Assembly (NCBI RefSeq): GCF_932526225.1 | Contig: NC_064048.1 | Coordinates: forward strand, 10,162,188-10,226,187 | DNA: 64,000 nt | Direction of reading: 5' to 3' | Source: Nematostella vectensis | Lineage: Eukaryota > Cnidaria > Anthozoa > Actiniaria > Edwardsiidae | Shown: piece by piece, positions 1 through 11,002 of the stretch | How positions within the stretch are numbered: the stretch's first letter is position 1 | How the letters are laid out: each line of letters starts with the position of its first letter | The notes under the pieces: generated by a model | Told to the model about the DNA's origin: nothing | Database searches by the model: none | Seen by the model: the letters and a program-made list of their open reading frames with translations, nothing else | Made by a program: the position numbers and the translations under genes

Positions 1-468
1 TTTTATCACAGGATACCCAAACACCACTAAACAACTTTTACAACACAGGGTGCCCAGATACCCAAAACACCACTTGTACCACTGGAGATTTCTGATTCAC
101 GACTCGTACCACTTGTATTTTAACACAGGATACCCAAACACCACTAAACAACTTTTACAATACCGGATACCCAGATACCCAAAACACCACTTGCGTACCA
201 CTGGAAATTTCTGCTTCACGACTCGTACCACTGGTATTCTATCACAGGATACCCAAACACCACTAAACAACTTTTACAACACAGAATACCCAGATACCCA
301 AAACACCACTTGTACCACTGGAGATTTCTGCTTAACGACTCGTACCACTGGTATTTTATCACAGGATACCCAAACACCACTAAACAACTTTTACAACACA
401 GGATACCCAGATACCCAAAACACCACTTGTACCACAGGAGATTTCTGCTTCACGACTCGTACCACTTG
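1..468. repeat. 117-118 bp minisatellite, array 1
   Basis: About four head-to-tail units begin near 1, 118, 236 and 354, each carrying the landmark TATCACAGGATACCCAAACA or a close variant. Units differ by a few substitutions and a one-base length change. The array is cut by the left window edge. Any protein read from it is an artefact of the repeat; the units hold no gene signal I recognise. Confidence 0.95.
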
Positions 469-1464
469 TGTTTTGTTGGTGTATCGGACATGTATGTAAA
501 ATGTCCGTAAATAAAAGGCGGACGTAGACATCATTGTTTGGTGGGGGGAAGGGGGAGGAAAGACATAAAAGTCGTCGTTAAGGTATAGATAAGTGCCATT
601 TCAATAATCTTCTCTACAGTTTTGTCCCCCGTCGTAGTTCTTACAGGGAGCATTACTTTAATTATATACTAGGTGGACAAGTATTCTTGTGCATTGAGAA
701 CTAAAAACGTTTAAAAATACGTAGAATGTCTTTGATTGTGAATTATTAATAATGGAAAAAGTCATACAAACATAAAATCTGGCAATAGGACGAGTTTTTA
801 TCGAATCCCGAAACGTAAAAGATTACTTCTTTTTTTAATTAATTTCTATGAATTTCCTCGTTAGAAAAGGACTTTGATATCACAGATGGCTATTTTGAAA
901 TCTATTTTTTCTTAAACTAGTTGCAACAAAAGTATTATTTCATCCATAAATGGACTTATTGTCGCTTGGATTTAAAACTAATAAAAAGCTGAACTCAGTT
1001 AATTATTTTAATTTTGATATTGTATGTTTTTCTTACGTTGCTTATGCATACAAGAATGTATGCAAATAGTCGCCTAAGATTTTAAAAATTGATTTGACTT
1101 CCACTGGATTTGCTAAAATAATGAATGATTTGTTGGTTTCTGGTTGTCGGCCCATTTAAGCTTTTCTCATTTAGAAAGATGAGGTCTTTAAGAGTGCAGA
1201 GATGGTGTTTTTAAACAACATTACTGTTTTACATTTGGAGATTCGAAATGAAAACGCAACCTTCAGACTCCAATTAGGTACAAATTGGGTCTATTTCTGC
1301 GTTGCGAGCAGTTGGATATAGTCTCAAACTCATATCGGATGTACTTATTTGTTTCGCCAGCATTGAGCGAAGCACAGCTCATAAAACGACAAAAAGAAAA
1401 CTTTTTTCCCATTCTTTACCTCGTAAACGCTAAACATTCCGCAAAAAAAAACACTTGTTCAAAA
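469..1464. other. AT-rich non-coding stretch upstream of GPCR copy 1
   Basis: No open frame worth calling. It is nearly identical to 6011-6957. Near 1245-1280 copy 1 carries about 31 extra bases that copy 2 lacks, including the run GAAAACGCAACCTT, which also occurs in the terminal repeat of the MITE at 4997. It probably contains the promoter and 5' untranslated region of the receptor, but no clear TATA box stands out. Confidence 0.6.
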
Positions 1465-2480
1465 ATGAATCAAACCAGCAACACTACAGCACAGGGGAAC
1501 ATATATATATATATATACACGAAGGTTTCAGAAAGGCATCGATCGCGTGTCTGACGGTACTTGGACTTTGGGCGATCATCGGGAACACCATCAGCCTTGT
1601 CATCTTCCTCAAAACGAAAAGTCTCCGAAGGCGCAGATCAAACTACCTACTCGTCAATCTGTGCATCGCAGATTTTCTCGCCGGCCTCAACTGCTTGTTT
1701 ATAGTTATCATTCATTCGAGATTCCTGCTTTCAGGGCGTTTTCGTTTCGACGCCTTTGTGGTATTCGTTTCTGGTTTTGAATATTTCTCAACCTTTTCAT
1801 CGGTCAATTTTCTGGCCGCTGTATCGGTGGAGCGTCTTGTTGCAGTCGCCTTTCCGTTCTATCACCGAGGAACGGGTAAGACATTTTACGGTCTCCTGAT
1901 CGGGACTCCATGGGTTATCGCCCTTATTAGTACAGTGACGATGTCATTGGGCGTTTTTACCCCACTCATACCTTTGAAGATTATTTTAACATTGATCGTT
2001 ATCTGCATCTCCTCGCCTCTTCTTATAATGTCAGCTGCCTACACCGTCATCATGATCAGATCCAGGGCGAGTCATATCAACGGACACGGAGCCCGTGAAA
2101 GATTGCGTGACAAGAAGCTTGCCGTCACGCTTCTCATTGTCACGCTGGCGTCACTAGTCACATGGATGCCCTTTAGTTGTTACTGGGTCATATTACTCAG
2201 CTTAGATTTCTCGTTTTATGATCGTTATGTCCACATGATTCTCGGTTTTCTTCAACTTTCCAACTCGTGCATTAACATCGTGGTGTACGCCTGGAGGATT
2301 CCTGAGTTCAGACAGGTTTTGTTTAGGCATAAACCTGTTGTTGCGAACATGCAAGGTAGAGCAGGAGAACGAAATGCAGGAAGATGTCAAGGCGCGCTAG
2401 CAGAGCCAATAGAAATGCACCATATACAGCGGGGAAAACATAACCGAATAGACGTGCAATTGGACGAAAATCAAGGTTGA
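1465..2480 (+). CDS. Rhodopsin-family GPCR, copy 1 (start unresolved)
   Basis: Seven-transmembrane receptor expected in the plasma membrane. Seen, numbering the open frame from 1455: GN in TM1 (43-44), LxxxD in TM2 (69-73), SVERL in place of DRY after TM3 (124-128), WMP in TM6 (237-239) and NIVVY in place of NPxxY in TM7 (274-278), then a polar tail. I see no conserved TM3 cysteine, as in melanocortin/adenosine-type receptors, so a MECO-like cnidarian receptor is my inference. The ligand is unknown. The best start, ATG at 1465, encodes an N-glycosylation-rich N-terminus (NQT, NTT) but lies in a different frame from the seven helices. The switch falls at an AT dinucleotide run, 1501-1517. The helix frame has no ATG before TM1, so either the gene is frameshifted or an upstream exon supplies the start. 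The body is intact to the stop. Confidence 0.8.
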
Positions 2481-3099
2481 TTTGAACTGAGTAATGTAGT
2501 GGAATAAAACCAACTGGGAATATAGAAATATTTTGAAGAACGAAAGAAGAATTTGTACAAATGCATTGTGGAAATTTAGTCATTAGACGTGCAGTTAGAA
2601 AAAAATAACTATAAAAATTGTAAATAATTCTTTTTTTGTGAAATTAAAATTGTAGTGTTGTTTGCTTGATGGTCAAATTGTAATAGCAATTTTACTTATA
2701 TTTCTCCTTAAATCCATCTCACATCTTTCCTCGTTACAAAAGGTCTTTGATATCACCAGATGGCTATTTTAAAATCCATTTCTTAAAATGGTTGGACAAA
2801 AATATTATTTCATCCATAAATAGCCCTATAATCAGGGTGGTAAAGGGTTTTTTCGTGAAACGAGACTGGGCCATGTTTCACTGTCGAGAAACATGAACAG
2901 GTGAAATTGTCCATTTCCACGTCCGTGAAACGTGATTTAACTCTCCTCGTGAAACGTAATTTAGAAGTTTCAAGTCTCCGTGAATCGAGATTGTTTTAGT
3001 GTGTTGAACGGAGAATCATGTGCGAGCATTGTGGCGTATTATACGGGCTCTAATGAACGTTTTGGCGGGCTCTAATATATTAAAGCCCGCTGCTCTAAG
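2481..3099. other. Non-coding stretch with GTGAAACG-type repeats
   Basis: This is the receptor 3' flank followed by the 5' flank of the recombinase remnant. From about 2853 to 3000 the motif GTGAAACG and its complement recur as a degenerate short-inverted-repeat cluster. At 3065-3090 GCGGGCT and AGCCCGC form a hairpin. The same layout is at 7971-8590. It may be part of the 5' end of the mobile element, which is an inference. Confidence 0.55.
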
Positions 3100-3134
3100 C
3101 CAATGAGAGGGCGAGGAAATTGCAGCCAGCCAAT
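3100..3134 (+). promoter_or_regulatory. Two CCAAT boxes upstream of the recombinase remnant
   Basis: CCAAT occurs at 3100-3104 and 3130-3134, about 105-135 bases before the ATG at 3238. The pair is kept in copy 2 (8595-8599, 8625-8629). Conservation alone says little because the whole region is duplicated, but position and spacing fit a promoter. Confidence 0.4.
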
Positions 3135-3237
3135 CAAAAGGAAGAAAGAATTCCCGCAATTCATTCAAACCGCTCGTCGCATCGCTTGCCGTGTTTGGTT
3201 GTGTTTTGACTAACTACAAAACAACAAACAGAAAAAC

Positions 3238-4152
3238 ATGGCTGAACACGACTCACAATCTTCTCAGCTCGATGAGGAGGAGCTTAAAAAAATGGAAGAA
3301 GATTCTGTTCCCAAAAATACTAAAAAACAAACTTCCTGGGCGATGAAAAAGATTCACCGAGTGGTGCGCGAAGCGAAGTGTTGAATGTGATTTTCACAGT
3401 ATCAGCCCCCGCGGATATTGGAGGCATTTTACGCCGTTTCTATACTGAAGTCAAAACAAAAGACAAGAAGGACCTCTCGCCGAGTGCCCTAACGGGTATC
3501 AGGGCTGCAATTCATCGCACAATAACCAGCCAGCCATTCGCTCGTACTATAAATATCTTGAAAGACGCCGAGTTTCTACAATCAAACAAAATGTTTGAAG
3601 TAGTCTGCAAGTCCTACTACAAGCGTGAAAAACCCGAAGCCTGAGCACAAAAGCCTCATAGAGCCCGGTGATATGGACAAACTCAGGTCTTACTCCGATG
3701 TAGATGTCGTGAACTTCGACAAGATGGGCAGTTGCTGGTACAAGAATGAGCCCCTAGGAAAGAATTCCATCTCAAAGCTAATGCCGAAAATCTCACAAAA
3801 GGCGGGGCTCTCTAAAGTGTACACGGCTCACTGTGTCAGAGCTTCAACTATTACAAGTCTCCACCAGGCAGGGGTTGATGCGAAGCAAATTTGTGGGATT
3901 ACAAAGCACAAAAATGAGCAAAGCTTGTCGTCCTACATCAAGGACAGTTCCAGCTCACAGAAACGTGCATGTTCAGGGATTCTCAGCCGTCCTTTTGCTT
4001 CTAGTGAAATCATTGAGATGGAAAACAGTAATGATTGCAAACTAGGCAGTTTATCTAGGGAAGGGAAGTTTTTCATCCTCGAACGAAAGAAATACTTCTA
4101 CACAGGCTGTCATGCCAAATTGTCACTTTTCCAATTGCACAATAAATTTTAA
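3238..4152 (+). pseudogene. Crypton-like tyrosine recombinase, broken copy 1
   Basis: Related to the DUF3504/KIAA1958-like tyrosine recombinases that are numerous in cnidarian genomes; an active member would cut and join DNA. Seen: the N-terminal region from ATG 3238, a core-binding-like segment in frame from 3378, and a C-terminal part with TAHCVRAS (the H-x-x-R signature) and a KHKNEQSLSSY segment ending in the candidate nucleophile tyrosine. Lesions compared with copy 2: one extra base near 3352, one extra base near 3625 giving a stop at 3642-3644, and a deletion near 3699 of about 308 bases that removes the segment with the first catalytic arginine. It cannot encode a functional enzyme. 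Call to the superfamily is firm; the Crypton assignment is from recognition of motifs. Confidence 0.8.
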
Positions 4153-4689
4153 TTCCTACAAGTGACATCCCGTTAAACTTTCTATATTTTGAAACAGTTG
4201 TTTCGTTTGCAAAAAGAACTCGTTTATATCGACGGCTTAAGCTTTTCGTCATGAGAATATCTTCTGCGTCTACGACGATCGCATGGAGTCTTTTGTTAGC
4301 CGATTTCTAATGCGTGCAACAAACAAGTGGATGGCTATTGTAACTGGAAAAGGATAAATCGTGGAGCTGGCAATGGACTAGAGATTCCTTGCATTTACAC
4401 ATTTTCTGGAGACAAAGAAATGTCAATCCAATGGTTGAAATTGAAGTTAAAAAATTGTTATTATTAAATTCTTTAATGGTTGCCTACTGGAAAGGCAGCT
4501 TTTGTGAAACATTACAACATTTCCGCTTTATATGTGATTTCAGCATGCATTAGATTTATCAGGTGTTGACTGATGTTGGAAAGCCAAAAATCATTGTGGT
4601 CGCTTACGAGAGCTTAAAAATAAAATAAAATAAAATCTCAGTTGGTGTTTTGAAATTGTGGTCGTTAACGGAGCTGGTAGCACCGATAA
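4153..4689. other. Non-coding tail of the duplicated unit
   Basis: AT-rich, no open frame. It corresponds to 9934-10440 in copy 2 with small indels. Nothing recognised apart from the beginning of the GTCGCTTACGAGAGC-type repeats near 4599. Confidence 0.5.
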
Positions 4690-4990
4690 GTCGGTCGCTT
4701 ACGAGAGCCTAGAATTACAGAGTTTGTGTGACAATTCAATCGGTCATTCGTGATCGTGGTCGTTATCGGGGCTGGTCGCACCGATAAGTTGGTCGCTTAC
4801 AAGAGCTTAGAATTACAGAGTTTGTGTGACAATTCAATCGGTCATTCGTGATCGTGGTCGTTATCGGGGCTGGTGGCTTACGAGAGCTTAGAATTACAGA
4901 GTTTGTGTGACAATTCAATCGGTGATTCGTGATCGTGGTCGTTATCGGGGCTGGTGGCTTACGAGAGCGGTCGCTCAGAGAGCTTCGACT
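4690..4990. repeat. Short tandem array (about 80-98 bp units)
   Basis: Units begin with GCTTACGAGAGC or a variant near 4693, 4791, 4871 and 4957. Most share TTAGAATTACAGAGTTTGTG. Unit 2 of the segmental duplication keeps only about one full unit (10466-10560), so the array expanded or contracted after the duplication. Confidence 0.8.
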
Positions 4991-4996
4991 GTATTA

Positions 4997-5408
4997 GACC
5001 CTTTCCCCACGTATCCGTTTTCGTTTGAAAACGCAACCTTTTTGTTCCGTTTTCAAAAAAGATCCGCGTCCACACGAAGCGTTTTCATTTTGATACGACC
5101 CGTCCCCACGAAAACGCAGAAACGATAGGAAGACGATAACAAGCTCTTCAGCGCATGCGTATACCCACTATTTTGCTTGTTTACATCGCGCGCGCAAATT
5201 GAATCACGCCATCGTTTTCGAAAGGTTCCGTTTTCGTCCGTCCCCACGGCACCGATACGTCATCGTTTTCAAATTGTTCGACTCTGGAGATCGTTTTTAA
5301 ATCGTTCCGTTTTCGATCATCGTTTTCGCCTTTCCGTGTGGACGATACCCGTATCCGTAACAAAAAGGTTGCGTTTTCAAACGAAAACGGATACGTGGGG
5401 ACGGGGTC
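4997..5408. mobile_element. 412-bp MITE with TTA target-site duplication (PIF/Harbinger-type), copy 1
   Basis: Terminal inverted repeats of roughly 40-45 bases. The left starts GACCC and contains CCACGTATCCGTTTTCGTTT; the right ends GGGTC and carries the complement. TTA flanks both sides (4994-4996 and 5409-5411). A 3-bp TTA/TAA duplication is the mark of PIF/Harbinger elements. The inside has many CGTTTTC/GAAAACG motifs and no coding capacity, so movement would have needed a transposase from elsewhere. Confidence 0.85.
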
Positions 5409-5612
5409 TTAGATAAGGCTTCATGCATTAGACTAGATGTTTCCATTTATTATTGATCAATTTGTGTTGTTTTTATTACGCGATTCGAGGCCTAGAAGAA
5501 GCAATGCTCTTTAACTGCACAATAGTCTCTTGAGGGTGTGGTCCGGTATCGCGTACCTCACTAGAGCCTATCGGAGCGTGCGATTTGAAGGATACCGGAA
5601 AAATATTACACC

Positions 5613-6010
5613 ACTGGAGATTTCTGCTTCACGACTCGTACCACTGGTATTTTATCACAGGATACCCAAACACCACTAAACAACTTTTACAACACAGGAT
5701 ACCCAGATACCCAAAACATTACTTGCGTACCACTGGAGATTTCTGCTTCACGACTCGTACCACTGGTATTTTATCACAGGATACCCAAACACCACTAAAC
5801 AATTTTTACAACACAGGATACCCAGATACCCAAAACACCACTTGCGTACCACTGGAGATTTCTGCTTCACGACTCGTACCACTGGTATTTTATCACAGGA
5901 TACCCAAACACCACTAAACAACTTTTACAACACAGGATACCCAGATACCCAAAACACCACTTGTACCACTGGAGATTTCTGATTCACGACTCGTACCACT
6001 TGTATTTTGT
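5613..6010. repeat. 117-118 bp minisatellite, array 2
   Basis: About 3.4 units of the same minisatellite as at 1-468. It lies exactly at the junction between the two duplicated segments, so unequal crossing-over between minisatellite arrays is the likely cause of the duplication. Confidence 0.95.
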
Positions 6011-6957
6011 TGGTGTATCGGACATGTATGTAAATAAAAGGCGAACGTAGACATCATTGTTTGGTGGGGGGAAGGGGGAGGAAAGACATAAAAGTCGTCG
6101 TTAAGGTATAGATAAGTGCCATTTCAATAATCTTCTCTACAGTTTTGTCCCCCGTCGTAGTTCTTACAGGGAGCATTAAATTAAATTATATACTAGGTGG
6201 ACAAGTATTCTTGTGGATTGAGAACTAAAAACGTTTAAAAATACGTAGAATGTCTTTGATTGTGAATTAATAAGAATGGAAAAAGTCATACAAACATAAA
6301 ATCTGGCAATAGGACTAGTTTTTTATCGAATCCCGAAACATAAAAGATTACTTCTTTTTTTAGTCATTTCTAGGAATTTCCTCGTTAGAGAAGGTCTTTG
6401 ATATCACAGATGGCTATTTTGAAATCCATTTAATTCTTAAACTAGTTGCGACAAAAGTATTATTTTATCCATAAATGGACTTCTTGTCGCTTGGATTTAA
6501 AACTAATAAAAAGCTGAACTCAGTTAATTATTTTAATTTTAATATTGTATGTTTTTCTTACGTTGCTTATGCATACAAGAATGTATGCATTTAGTCGCCT
6601 AAGATTTTAAAAATTGATTTGACTTCCACTGGGTTTGCTAAAATAATGAATGATTTGTTGGTTTCTGGTTGTCGGCCCATTTACGCTTTTCTCATTTAGA
6701 AAGATGAGGTCTTTAAGAGTGCACAGATGGTGTTTTTCAACAACATTACTCTTTTACATTTGGAGATTCGAAATGAAATTGGGTCTATTTCTGCGTTGCG
6801 AGCAGTTGGATATAGTCCCAAACTCATATCGGATGTACTTATTAGTTTCGCCAGCATTGAGCGAAGCACAGCCTATAAAACGACAAAAAGAAAACTTGTT
6901 TCTCATTCTTTACCTCGTAAACGCTAATTCCGCAAAAAAAAAAACACTTATTCAAAA
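6011..6957. other. AT-rich non-coding stretch upstream of GPCR copy 2
   Basis: Nearly identical to 484-1464 but lacking about 31 bases found in copy 1. No coding evidence of its own. Confidence 0.6.
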
Positions 6958-7970
6958 ATGAATCAAACCAGCAACACTACAGCACAGGGGAACATATATA
7001 TATATATAGAAACGAAAGTTTTTACAAGGCATCGATCGCGTGCCTGACGGTACTTGGACTTTGGGCGATCATCGGGAACACCATCAGCCTAGTCGTCTTA
7101 CTCAAAACGAAAAGTCTCCGACGGCGCAGATCAAACTACCTACTCGTCAATCTGTGCATCGCCGATTTTCTCGTCGGCCTCAAATGCTTGTTCAGAGTTA
7201 TGACTTATATGAGAGAACTTCTCTTAGGGCGTTTTCATTTCGACGCCTTTGAGCTGTCCGTTTTTAGTTTGGATTATTTCTCAAGTTTTTCATCGGTCAA
7301 TTTTCTGGCCGCTGTATCGGTGGAGCGTCTTGTTGCAGTCGCCTTTCCTTTCTATCACCGAGGAACGGGTAAGACATTTTACGGTCTCCTGATCGGGACT
7401 CCATGGGTTATCGCCCTTATTAGTACAGTGATGATGTCATTGGGCTTTATTATATCACTCATACCTGTGAAGATTAGTTTAACATTGTTCTTTATCTACA
7501 TCATCTTGCCTCTTCTTATAATGTCAGCTGCCTACACCGTCATCATGATCAGATCCAGGGCAAGTCATATCAACGGACACGGAGCCCGTGAAAGATTGCG
7601 TGACAAGAAGCTTGCCGTCACGCTTCTCATTGTCACGCTGGCGTCACTAGTCACATTGATGCCCTTTAATTGTTACTGGGTCATATTCAACTTGGGTTTC
7701 TCGTTTTTTAATTATTATGTTTGGATGACTCTCCTTTGGCTTCAATATTCCAACTCGTGCATTAACATCGTGGTGTACGCCTGGCGGATTCCTGAGTTCA
7801 GACAGGTTTTTTTTAGGCATAAACCTGTTGTTGCGAACGTGCAAGGTAGAGCAGGAGAACGAAATGCAGGAAGGTGTCAAGGCGCGCTAGCAGAGCCAAT
7901 AGAAATGCACCATATGCAGCGGGGAGACCATAACCAAATAGACGAGCAATTGGACGATAATCAGGATTGA
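6958..7970 (+). CDS. Rhodopsin-family GPCR, copy 2 (start unresolved)
   Basis: Paralogue of the receptor at 1465-2480 with the same hallmarks: GN in TM1, LxxxD in TM2, SVERL after TM3, MPF in TM6, NIVVY in TM7 and a shared polar tail. The ATG at 6958 starts the same NQT/NTT N-terminus and again is out of frame with the helices after an AT run at 6994-7008; in its own frame it stops near 7040. The helix frame is open from just after a stop at 6918 to 7970. Compared with copy 1, changes gather in three patches (TM2 end to early TM3, the ECL2/TM5 region, and the TM6/TM7 junction), while TM1, the TM3-TM4 region and the third intracellular loop are almost unchanged. This suggests ligand-site divergence. 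Function is unproven. Confidence 0.78.
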
Positions 7971-8732
7971 TTTGAACTGAGTAATGTAGTGGAATAAAAC
8001 CACCTGGGAATATAGAAAGATTTTGAAGAACGAAAGAAGAATTTGTACAAATGCATTGTGGAGATTTAGTCAGATTTAGTCACGTGCAGTTAGAAAAAAT
8101 AACTATAAAAAATGTAAATAATTCTTTTTTTTGTAAAATTAAAATTGTAGTGTTGTTTGCTTGATGGTCAAATTGTAATAGCAATTTTACTTATATTTCT
8201 CCTTACATCCATCTCACATCTTTCCTCGTTACAAAAGGTCTTTGATATCACCAGATGGCTATTTTAAAATCCATTTCTTAAAATGGTTGGACAAAAATAT
8301 TATTTCATCCATAAATGGCCCTATAATCAGGGTGGTAAAGGGTTTTTTCGTGAAACGAAACTTGGCCATGTTTCACGGTCGAGAAACATAAACAGGTGAA
8401 ATTGTCCATTTCCACGTCCGTGAAACGTGATTTAACTCTCCTCGTGAAACGTAATTTAGAAGTTTCAAGTCTCCGTGAATCGAGATTGTTTTAGTGTGTT
8501 GAACGGAGAATCATGTGCGAGCATTGTGGCGTATTATACGGGCTCTAATGAACGTTTTGGCGGGCTCTAATATATTAAAGCCCGCTGCTCTAAGCCAATG
8601 AGAGGGCGAGGAAATTGCAGCCAGCCAATCAGAAGGAAGAAGGAATTCCCGCAATTCATTCAAACCGCTCGTCGCATCGCTTGCCGTGTTTGGTTATGTT
8701 TTGACAACTACAAAAAATACAAACAGAAAAAC
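7971..8732. other. Non-coding stretch between GPCR copy 2 and recombinase remnant
   Basis: Counterpart of 2481-3237. It holds the GTGAAACG-type motif cluster, the GCGGGCT/AGCCCGC hairpin and the CCAAT pair at 8595 and 8625. Confidence 0.5.
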
Positions 8733-9933
8733 ATGGCTGAACACGACTCACAATCTTCTCAGCTCGATGAGGAGCAGCTTAAAAAAATGGAAGAAGATTC
8801 TGTTCCCAAAAATACTAAAAAACAAACTTCCTGTGCGATGAAAAAGTTCACCGAGTGGTGCACGAAGCGAAGTGTTGAAGGTGATTTTCACAGTATCAGC
8901 CCCTCGGATCTTGGAGGCATTTTAAGCCGTTTCTATGCTGAAGTCAAAACAAAAGACAAGAAGGACCTCTCGCCGAGTGCCCTAACGGGTATCAGGGCTG
9001 CAATTCATCGCACAATAACCAGCCAGCCATTCGCTCGTACTATAAATATCTTAAAAGACGCCGAGTTTCTACAATCAAACAAAAAGTAGTGTGCAAGTCC
9101 TACTACAAGTGCGGAAACCCGAAGCCTGAGCACAAAAGCCCCATAGAGCCCGGTGATATGGACAAACTCAGGTCTTACTTCGATGTAGACTCTCCTAACA
9201 AGCTACAAGAATTTGTGTGGTTTAACCTTTGTTATTATTTGGGAAGAAGAGGACGCAAGGGCTGGCGTGAACTCACCAAGACATCTCTCGAGTTCAAACA
9301 CGATGACCGTGAACAGAAATATGTGGGCATCAAACATACTGAACAATCCAAAAACTAAAAAAGACCAAAAAAGACCAAGACTATAGCGATGTGAGGATGT
9401 ACGGAATACCAGGCTAACCGTTGGATCCAATTGCTGCATTGGAAAAGATGCTGGAGAAACTCCATCCCGAGTGCGATGCATTGCTTCAAACACCACTCGT
9501 GAACTTCGACAAGAAGGGCAGTTGCTGGTACAAAAATGAGCCCCTAGGAAAGAATTCCATCTCAAAGCTAATGCCGAAAATCTCACAAAAGGCGGGGCTC
9601 TCTAAAGTGTACACGGCTCACTGTGTCAGAGCTTCAAGTCTCCACCAGGCAGGGGTTGATGCGAAGCAAATCTGTGGGATTACAAAGCACAAAAATGAGC
9701 AAAGCTTGTCGTCCTACATCAAGGACAGTTCCAGCTCACAGAAACGTGCATGTTCAGGGAATCTCAGCCGTCCTTTTGCTTCTAGTGAAATCATTGAGAT
9801 GGAAAACAGTAATGATTGCAAACAAGGCAGTTTATCTAGGGAAGGGAAGTTTTTCATCCTCGACCGAAACAAATACTTCTGCACAGGATGTCATGCCAAA
9901 TTGTCACTTTTCCAATTGCACAATAAATTTTAA
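8733..9933 (+). pseudogene. Crypton-like tyrosine recombinase, broken copy 2
   Basis: More complete than copy 1. Seen in order: acidic N-terminus, a core-binding-like region ending in AEFLQSNK, then FNLCYYLGRRGRKGWREL with the likely first catalytic arginine (about 9218-9270), the TAHCVRAS H-x-x-R box and the KHKNEQSLSSY nucleophile segment. Lesions: about 7 bases lost near 9084 (frameshift and stop at 9087-9089), a stop at 9356-9358 followed by a disturbed A-rich stretch, and 9 bases missing after HCVRAS relative to copy 1. Because the lesions differ from those in copy 1, the ancestor in the first unit was probably more intact, and both copies decayed after duplication. Confidence 0.8.
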
Positions 9934-10590
9934 TTCCTACAAGTGACATCCCGTTAAACTTTCTATATTTTGAAACAGTTGTTTCGTTTGCAAAAATAAC
10001 TCGTTTATATCGACGGCTTAAGCTTTTCGTCATGAGAATATCTTCTGCGTCTACGACGTTCGCATGGCGTCTTTTGTTAGCCGATTTCTAATGCGTGCAA
10101 CAAACAAGTGGATGGCTATTGTAAATGGAAAAGGATAAATCGTGGACCTGGCAATGGACTAGAGATTCCTTGCATTTATACATTTTCTGGAGACAAAGAA
10201 ATGTCAATCCCATGGTTGAAATTGAAGTTAGAAAATTGAAATTATGAAATTCTTTAATAGTTGCCTACTGGAAAGGCAGCTTTTGTGATATTTCTGCTTT
10301 ATATGTGATTTCAGCATGCATTGGATATGATGTTTATCAGGTCTTGACTGATGATATAAAGCCAAAAATCATTGTGGTCGCTTACGAGAGCTTAAAAATA
10401 AAAGAAAATCTTAGTTGGTGTTTTGAAATTGTGGTCGTTAACGGAGCTGGTCGCACCGATAAGTCGGTCGCTTACGAGAGCTTAGAATTACAGAGTTTGT
10501 GTGACAATTCAATCGGTGATTCGTGATCGTGGTCGTTATCGGGGCTGGTCGCTTACGAGAGCGGTCGCTCAGAGAGCTTCGACTGTATTA
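9934..10590. other. Non-coding tail of unit 2
   Basis: Counterpart of 4153-4996. It includes about one unit of the short tandem array. No coding evidence. Confidence 0.5.
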
Positions 10591-11002
10591 CACCCTTTCC
10601 CCACGTATCCGTTTTCGTTTGAAAACGCAACCTTTTTGTTCCGTTTTCAAAAAAGATCCGCGTCCACACGAAGCGTTTTCATTTTGATACGACCCGTCCC
10701 CACGAAAACGCAGAAACGATAGGAAAACGATATCAAGCTCTTCAGCGCATGCGTAGACCCACTATTTTGCTTGTTTACATCGCACGCGCAAATTGAATCA
10801 CGCCATCGTTTTCGAAAGGTTCCGTTTTCGTCCGTCCCCACGGCTCCGAAATGGTATCGTTTTCAAATTGTTCCACTCTGGAGATCGTTTTCAAATCGTT
10901 CCGTTTTCGATTATCGTTTTCGCGTTTCCGTGTGGACGATATCCGTATCCGTAACAAAAAGGTTGCGTTTTCAAACGAAAACGGATACGTGGGGACGGGG
11001 TC
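10591..11002. mobile_element. 412-bp MITE with TTA target-site duplication, copy 2
   Basis: Same element as 4997-5408 and the same length, flanked by TTA at 10588-10590 and 11003-11005. The left terminus reads CACCC instead of GACCC. It was copied with the segmental duplication rather than inserted independently, as its flanks match too. Confidence 0.85.

Larger units (their letters stand above)
1..5612. repeat. Tandem segmental duplication, unit 1 (left end cut)
   Basis: This stretch matches 5613-11206 in order and orientation: minisatellite, GPCR, recombinase remnant, short tandem array and MITE. The offset is about 5490 at the GPCR stop codon and 5594 at the MITE. Unit 1 runs to ATATTACACC at 5603-5612 and then enters the minisatellite of unit 2. 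At the same point after 11206, unit 2 continues into unrelated sequence, which fixes the junction. Flanking non-coding DNA is very similar between units, with scattered indels. Confidence 0.95.
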
